From Planctomycetota bacterium (lineage in GTDB: Bacteria; Planctomycetota; UBA8108; UBA1146; JAJFFE01), in the NCBI GenBank assembly GCA_020425835.1, contig JAGQRC010000057.1:1-10718 (forward strand): DNA of 10,718 nucleotides. The letters are read 5' to 3'. The notes beneath the pieces are model-generated. The model saw nothing but the letters and a program-made list of their open reading frames with translations, had not been told where the DNA came from and searched no databases. Below are positions 7,251 to 10,718 of this stretch, piece by piece. Position numbers and translations under genes: made by a program. The first letter of the stretch is position 1, and each line of letters opens with the position of its first letter.

Positions 7251-7805
7251 ATGCTGAAGACCATTGTCGCCCTCGGGCTCCTCGCCGGCTGGGCGTGGAC
7301 TGCCACGGCCAACGTTCCCGGAGGGCGCGCGGCAGCCGCGGCTCGGTCGCGGGCACTCGTCGCGCTGACCGGACCGAAGTGTGCCGTCGCGGAGCGCGGG
7401 TATGCGCTCGCGACGACCGAGGAGCAGTTCGTTCGTTTGTGGCAGCGCTACCGCGGGGAGAAGGCGACCGGCAAGTACGACGCGCACTACAACGAGATCG
7501 GGCTTCCGGTCGTCGACTTCGAGCGGTGCTGCGTGCTCACCATCTTCCACGGGGAGGGTTGGAACAGCGCGGGGCTCGCCGTGGAGTCCATCGCCGAACT
7601 CGACGACCGAGTCCGATTCCGGTACGACGACAAGTCCTACCAGACCGAGGGCCCCGACGGCGGTGGCGAACGGTGCCGCGTCTACGGCTTCTTCGTCCTG
7701 CCCCGAACCTCGAAGCAACTCGTCGTCGAGCAGAACGTGCAGGGACTCATCGGCGGCGAGCCGGTGTGGAAAGAACGTGCGACGTTCCCCGAGGCGAAGC
7801 GGTAG
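7251..7805 (+). CDS. Small secreted protein, possibly PrcB-like fold
   Basis: A 184-residue protein with an N-terminal signal peptide: MLKT, a hydrophobic core LLAGWAW, and likely cleavage after ATA at residue 20. The start ATG 7251 is well supported by GAGAGAGG (7236-7243) with a 7-nt spacer. The mature part has the layout 'TTEEQFVRLWQRY...LPVVDFERCCVLTIFHGEG', then beta strands and a final 'RTSKQLVVEQNVQG'. This recalls small exported domains of the PrcB C-terminal type ('xxxFxxLW...vDFxxxxvv...G'). That resemblance is from memory and the usual glycine-rich turn is not obvious. Cysteines in PKCAV, RCCVL and RCRVY may form disulfides. It lies 152 nt downstream of the CHAT gene on the same strand, probably with its own promoter, and is followed 4 nt later by a decayed copy of the CHAT 3' end. 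Function unknown. Confidence 0.75.
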   Translation: MLKTIVALGLLAGWAWTATANVPGGRAAAAARSRALVALTGPKCAVAERGYALATTEEQFVRLWQRYRGEKATGKYDAHYNEIGLPVVDFERCCVLTIFHGEGWNSAGLAVESIAELDDRVRFRYDDKSYQTEGPDGGGERCRVYGFFVLPRTSKQLVVEQNVQGLIGGEPVWKERATFPEAKR

Positions 7806-7809
7806 CGTC

Positions 7810-7914
7810 GAGACACCCGACCTGCCCGGCGAGGCGCACGGATCACGTGCGCGCGAAGGTCCCCACGCGGACCCGTTCGACTGGGCAGGCAGGGTCGCGA
7901 TCGTTGGCGCGTAG
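7810..7914 (+). pseudogene. Degenerate copy of the CHAT gene 3' end
   Basis: Read in frame, 7870-7914 encodes DPFDWAGRVAIVGA plus a TAG stop, against DPFYWAGWVAIGGA plus TAG at 7054-7098 of the intact CHAT gene. By hand, 40 of 45 bases are identical and the reading frame and stop codon are kept. Weaker similarity continues upstream (ETP at 7810; SRARE...PH..ADPF against ERARI...PHPYADPF), with small in-frame deletions. There is no start codon with a ribosome site and no catalytic region, so it is a remnant of a second CHAT gene or of a duplicated 3' end, not a working gene. Confidence 0.75.
7835..7855. repeat. 21-bp exact repeat, copy 1
   Basis: The 21-mer beginning CGCACGGATCACGTG recurs base for base at 9891-9911. 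Here it lies in the CHAT remnant, where it forms a 7-bp inverted repeat, GCGCACG-GATCA-CGTGCGC (7834-7852). The flanks of the two copies differ. Confidence 0.8.
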
Positions 7915-7918
7915 CGAA

Positions 7919-7940
7919 AACCTCCGGAACGTGCGGAGTT
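7919..7940 (+). terminator. Weak hairpin after the CHAT remnant
   Basis: Arms 7919-7926 and 7934-7940 pair over 7 bp with one bulged C and a 7-nt loop (AACCTCCG / CGGAGTT). The hairpin starts 4 nt after the remnant's stop codon. AAAA precedes it and TTCCTTCT spans its 3' end, pyrimidine-rich for this genome. It could terminate transcripts of the small secreted gene. Confidence 0.35.
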
Positions 7941-8183
7941 CCTTCTGCGGACTCGAACGTCGACGACGGGCGTCGGATGGATCCCGCTCACGATCGACTC
8001 GTCGACGGTCTCATTCTCCAAGCGTGCTGATTCTGAACACTCCAATCCGACAGTTCATCGGTGGTTGCTCTCACCGCATTCCCTCGATTCACTGGTCTCG
8101 GTCGCCGGGTCCCGGGAGGGGGCGAGCCACGACGATCCCATGCTCCCGATCCGGGTCTGTGGCCCAGCCGAACGAACCCTGCG
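7941..8183. other. Non-coding stretch with no recognised content
   Basis: This is the rest of the 423-nt gap between the gene ending at 7805 and the start at 8229. Frames crossing it have no recognisable protein. I see no RNA gene, repeat array or convincing -35/-10 pair. It probably carries the promoter for the downstream secreted gene. Confidence 0.5.
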
Positions 8184-8205
8184 TGGGCGGTCGTCGACCG
8201 TCCCA
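8184..8205 (+). promoter_or_regulatory. Leader hairpin upstream of the tagged secreted gene
   Basis: TGGGCGGTC (8184-8192) pairs with GACCG-T-CCCA (8196-8205) over 9 bp with a single bulged T at 8201 and a 3-nt loop. It ends about 9 nt before the ribosome site (AGAAGG, ending at 8220) of the gene at 8229. It could be an operator palindrome or a 5'-UTR structure affecting translation. Confidence 0.35.
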
Positions 8206-8228
8206 CCCGATCGAAGAAGGGACGCGCG

Positions 8229-9485
8229 ATGAGGACAGCGGTCGCTCTGATGACAGTTCTACTGTGTGGATGGGTGACGACGGCACAGGCCCAGGTCACG
8301 TTCCTCGCCTACCATTGGAACGCCAATCCCTCGGAACTCGTCACCTTCACGAGTGACGATCCGGGAAGCGTGACAGTCATCGGGTCGTGTGGATCGATCG
8401 GCTTGCATCTCTCAGGATTGGAAGTCGTCGGGGGTGAAGTGCTGGCATATGGTGAATTGTCCGACGATCCGGTTGGGCTCTTCCGGGTGAACACGGTTGA
8501 TGGGTCCGTCTCGCTTCTCGGCGGAGGTGGCGTCGCCTCCAACTCCAGGATCACCGACCTCGCCTTCAACCCGGCAGCAGGCCAACTCTTCGCGAGCGCC
8601 TTCAACAGCAGGCTCGGAAGCGCGGAGCTCTATCAGATCGACACCTCGAACGGCTATGCGTTTCTCGTCGAGGACTTCGGCGCCGCGGGCATCGTTCCCG
8701 TCGGACTTGCCTACGATGGGTGCGGCCGAGGTTTCCTCCATGACATAGACACGGAACGGATGTACGAGATCTGTGGGTCAGACCTTCGTCCAATGCCACT
8801 CGGGACGGGTACCATGACGAACCACAGCCAAGGAATGACGATCGACTGGGACGGGGGTGGATCGTGGTATCAGGCGATCTACGACAACTCCCTGCTCCCG
8901 AGCTACCTCCGCCCGCAACTGCGCTCCGTCGACCCGCTCACGGGCGAAACTACGCTGATCGGTGTCATCGGTGCGGGAGTGCCCGGGCAACCGTCCTATC
9001 CGTGCTCGGACTTGGTCATCCTCCCGACGATCGGGAATCAGAGTTGCCTTCCATTCGTCGACTGCGACGGGGATGGGCAGGCCGACCTTTGCGCCACGGT
9101 ATCGAGCGCACCCGACTGCAATCGGAACATGGTTCCGGACGTGTGCGACATCGCAGACGGCACCTCGACGGATGTCGATGCCGACGGCATTCCGGATGAA
9201 TGCCGACCACCGTTCTCACGCGGCGACTGCAACACCGACGCGCTCGCGGACATCGCCGATGTCGTCGCGATCCTGACCTACGTCACGGGAGGAAGCAGCA
9301 GCGCTCCGGGCTGTCTCGATGCCTGCGATTCCAACGATGACGGTGTCGTCGACATCGCGGATAGCATCGCCTCGCTGTCTTCGCTCTTCGGCGCGCCGAC
9401 TTGGCCGCTCCCGCCACCGTCTAGCTGCGGCCAAGACCCGACGAGCGACGGTCTCGACTGCGGGTCGCTGTCGCCATGCCCGTGA
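8229..9485 (+). CDS. Secreted protein with beta-propeller-like body and dockerin-like tag
   Basis: A 418-residue protein starting at ATG 8229 after AGAAGG (8-nt spacer). The signal peptide MRTAVALMTVLLCGWVTTAQA is followed by the predicted cleavage site AQA|Q. Residues ~22-275 contain repeated strand motifs such as 'ITDLAFNPAAGQLFAS', 'ELYQIDTSNG' and 'LRSVDPLTGETTLIG', which suggest a propeller-type body (inference). Residues ~278-325 hold Cys/Asp/Asn-rich calcium-loop units (DCDGDGQADLC; DCNRNMVPDVCDIADGTS; DADGIPDEC), a repeat type common in planctomycetes. From residue 331 comes the same C-terminal tag as in the protein ending at 2220: RGDCN..., DACDSNDDGVVDIAD, a Pro-rich linker and DPTSDGLDC...CP. 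In the first loop the usual Asp-Gly is replaced by Asp-Ala (DCNTDALADIAD), which may weaken calcium binding. Exported; ligand unknown. Confidence 0.88.
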   Translation: MRTAVALMTVLLCGWVTTAQAQVTFLAYHWNANPSELVTFTSDDPGSVTVIGSCGSIGLHLSGLEVVGGEVLAYGELSDDPVGLFRVNTVDGSVSLLGGGGVASNSRITDLAFNPAAGQLFASAFNSRLGSAELYQIDTSNGYAFLVEDFGAAGIVPVGLAYDGCGRGFLHDIDTERMYEICGSDLRPMPLGTGTMTNHSQGMTIDWDGGGSWYQAIYDNSLLPSYLRPQLRSVDPLTGETTLIGVIGAGVPGQPSYPCSDLVILPTIGNQSCLPFVDCDGDGQADLCATVSSAPDCNRNMVPDVCDIADGTSTDVDADGIPDECRPPFSRGDCNTDALADIADVVAILTYVTGGSSSAPGCLDACDSNDDGVVDIADSIASLSSLFGAPTWPLPPPSSCGQDPTSDGLDCGSLSPCP

Positions 9486-9542
9486 GCGCGCGGCGGTTCC
9501 CGCAACGGGACTTGGAACAGGGAAGGTGTCGTTCAATGACAG

Positions 9543-10088
9543 TCAGGCCCCTCGCTCCGCGGGCAGCGGCACCTCGAAGAGGACGGGACGGCGGCCATCG
9601 GGATCGATGCGATAGACCGAGACTCGGTCGACGCGCGCTCGGATCGGAGAGGTGAGCCCCGCGGTCGCCTCGAGAGCGACTGCGAGGTCGCTCGGGGAGA
9701 GACGACCCACCGTGAGGTGCGGTACGAAAGTGTGCTGGCGAGCGAGGTGGGGAGCCAGCAGGCCGGCGTACAGCACGTCGTGCAGATGAACGATGGCGTC
9801 GTTGCCGACCTTGACGTTCAAGAAGAGAACCTCGTTCTCGTGGGCGGTGACTCCCCCCAAGACGACGTCGAACGCGGCGATCCCCGAAGTCGCACGGATC
9901 ACGTGCGCGCGGAGCACTTCGTCCGAAGCCGGGTCCTCGAACGGATACACCAGCGTCAGATGCGCCGCCACGAGTCGAGCCAGCGGATCGTACCGCTCAC
10001 GGACCGCTCGGATCTCCGACCACTCGGGACCATTGATGACCGAAGGAAACGCGACGACGACACGTTTCCCAGCCGTCGGAGTCGACAT
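9543..10088 (-). CDS. 2H phosphoesterase / 2'-5' RNA ligase family protein
   Basis: A 181-residue cytosolic protein on the minus strand, starting at an ATG (CAT at 10086-10088) behind a strong GAGGAGG ribosome site (top strand 10097-10103, 7-8-nt spacer). It carries the paired motifs of the 2H superfamily: H43-L-T45 in 'AHLTLVYPF' and H124-L-T126 in 'VPHLTVGR', about 80 residues apart, each His/Thr pair lining the catalytic cleft. Its length is normal for the LigT/2'-5' RNA ligase-like branch. Members hydrolyse 2',3'-cyclic phosphates or join 2'-5' RNA ends; some bacterial and phage relatives act on cyclic nucleotide signals. The substrate cannot be read from the sequence. It converges on the tagged secreted gene, 57 nt away, and stands alone as a transcription unit or follows the gene upstream on the same strand (127-nt gap). 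It overlaps copy 2 of the 21-bp repeat. Confidence 0.85.
   Translation of the reverse strand: MSTPTAGKRVVVAFPSVINGPEWSEIRAVRERYDPLARLVAAHLTLVYPFEDPASDEVLRAHVIRATSGIAAFDVVLGGVTAHENEVLFLNVKVGNDAIVHLHDVLYAGLLAPHLARQHTFVPHLTVGRLSPSDLAVALEATAGLTSPIRARVDRVSVYRIDPDGRRPVLFEVPLPAERGA
9891..9911. repeat. 21-bp exact repeat, copy 2
   Basis: Base-for-base identical to 7835-7855, but located inside the 2H phosphoesterase gene, where the minus strand encodes 'RAHVIRA'. It retains a 6-bp inverted repeat around GATCA. Confidence 0.8.
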
Positions 10089-10215
10089 GGTTCGATCCTC
10101 CTCTCTGCTCCGCCCGCGCCTCGAGAGTCGCTCCGAAGCGACCTCCGCCGGACCGGGTGCGCGCTGCCGTCCGATCGCGGAAGGTCCGCTCCCACTCGGA
10201 CTTCGAAACTGTCTG

Positions 10216-10718
10216 TCACGGACGTATGACGGGGATGACCTCGTCTCCTCGCCAGAGACAAGTCACACCGCGACTGCCGACGCTGATGGAGCTCACGCTC
10301 TCGATCGTGCCCCGCTCCTCGGAGTAGCGAAGGGGCTCTCCGGTCAGCGGATCGATCGGCACCGCGGGAAGCTCGGTCGGAACGAGCTCTTCGAGACTTG
10401 CGGGCTCGCGACCGGTGCGTCGGCGGAACAGGTGGATCGCGATGAGGGTGTCGGTCGCCACTTCGCAGTATCTCTCGGCCGCGAACTGAGACAGGCTGCT
10501 CCAGTGGAAGGGCTCCGCTGCCAGAGCCTCGCCCCAACGGTTTCCCAACAGCAAGTGCCAGAGCCAAGTGTGACCTTCGAGTGTCTCGATGATGGCGCGC
10601 ACTCGCCACGCGTTCGGCGGTCGGTGGAGGTCCTCGAGCATCGCCCGAGAGATCTGGACGATGAGCCGGTGAGTCCGGTTCTTCTTGATCTGCACCGTTG
10701 GCACCGGCGGCGCCAGCA
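10216..10718 (-). CDS. Hypothetical protein, C-terminal part (5' end outside window)
   Basis: The minus-strand frame stays open to the window edge. A GTG at 10702-10704 is possible, but the frame continues upstream as L-A-P-P, so I treat it as 5'-partial. The visible ~167 residues are helical: 'RAMLEDLHRPPNAWRVRAII', then 'YCEVATDTLIAIHLFRRRTG', then 'EPASLEELVPTELPAVPIDP', then 'LTGEPLRYSEE', and a short beta end. The segment 'tGrePasLeeLvP..LPavPiDPlTGePLrY' is a pattern I recall from planctomycete hypothetical membrane-associated proteins, also seen in pilin-like/G-type tails. No catalytic motif is visible and the function is unknown. Confidence 0.7.
   Translation of the reverse strand, partial: LAPPVPTVQIKKNRTHRLIVQISRAMLEDLHRPPNAWRVRAIIETLEGHTWLWHLLLGNRWGEALAAEPFHWSSLSQFAAERYCEVATDTLIAIHLFRRRTGREPASLEELVPTELPAVPIDPLTGEPLRYSEERGTIESVSSISVGSRGVTCLWRGDEVIPVIRP

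Noticed and set aside
7062..8045. Minus-strand open frame of 327 codons with an internal repeat (YAPTIATLPAQ / YAPPIATQPAQ)
   Set aside because: The repeat is the reverse-strand reading of the duplicated CHAT tail. The frame otherwise covers a gene with a good signal peptide on the + strand, so it is a shadow.
9486..9542. Short hairpin candidates between the convergent genes (TCCCG-CAA-CGGGA and TGTCG...TGACA)
   Set aside because: Stems of about 5 bp with no T-run; too weak to call a terminator.
1..10718. CRISPR array, Cas gene, tRNA, rRNA, transposase or integrase
   Set aside because: Looked for because of the Craspase analogy and the duplicated gene end; none seen. The only long tandem repeats are protein-coding.

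Overview
The window is high-GC DNA, densely coding and mostly on the + strand. It most likely comes from a member of the Planctomycetota. The best evidence is two secreted proteins (ends at 2220 and 9485) that finish in the same tag. The tag has two dockerin/EF-hand-like loops (RGDCN..., DACDSNDDG...) followed by Cys/Pro-rich DPTxDxLDC...CP. That signature, together with Asp/Asn/Cys calcium-loop repeats and 'LPAVPxDPxTG' hypothetical proteins, I associate with marine planctomycetes. The species cannot be named from the sequence.

Layout. (1) 1-2220 is the 3' part of a large secreted protein built of ~173-residue repeats with the C-terminal tag, followed by a strong hairpin. (2) 2466-7098 is a compact three-gene operon: an ECF-type sigma factor; a soluble protein with an H-x3-C-x2-C zinc-finger anti-sigma motif, overlapping the sigma gene by 14 nt; and, 6 nt further on, a 1040-residue TPR-CHAT protein with the His/Cys caspase-like dyad intact. 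(3) 7251-7805 is a small secreted protein. It is followed directly by a degenerate copy of the last ~35 codons of the CHAT gene (7810-7914), so the secreted gene lies between the real CHAT end and a decayed second CHAT end. (4) 8229-9485 is a second secreted protein with the dockerin-like tag and a hairpin in its leader. (5) On the - strand are a 2H phosphoesterase / 2'-5' RNA ligase-like protein (9543-10088) and the C-terminal part of a hypothetical protein (10216 to the window edge).

Working idea. The operon holds what is needed for a proteolytic transcription switch: a sigma factor, a cytosolic zinc-finger anti-sigma candidate and a TPR-sensing CHAT protease that could cleave it. The closest known analogy is the type III-E CRISPR (Craspase) module, where a TPR-CHAT protease cleaves Csx30, which restrains an ECF sigma factor. 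There is no CRISPR array, Cas gene or gRAMP here, so the trigger would be different. The genes and motifs are visible in the sequence; the protease-to-anti-sigma link is inference.
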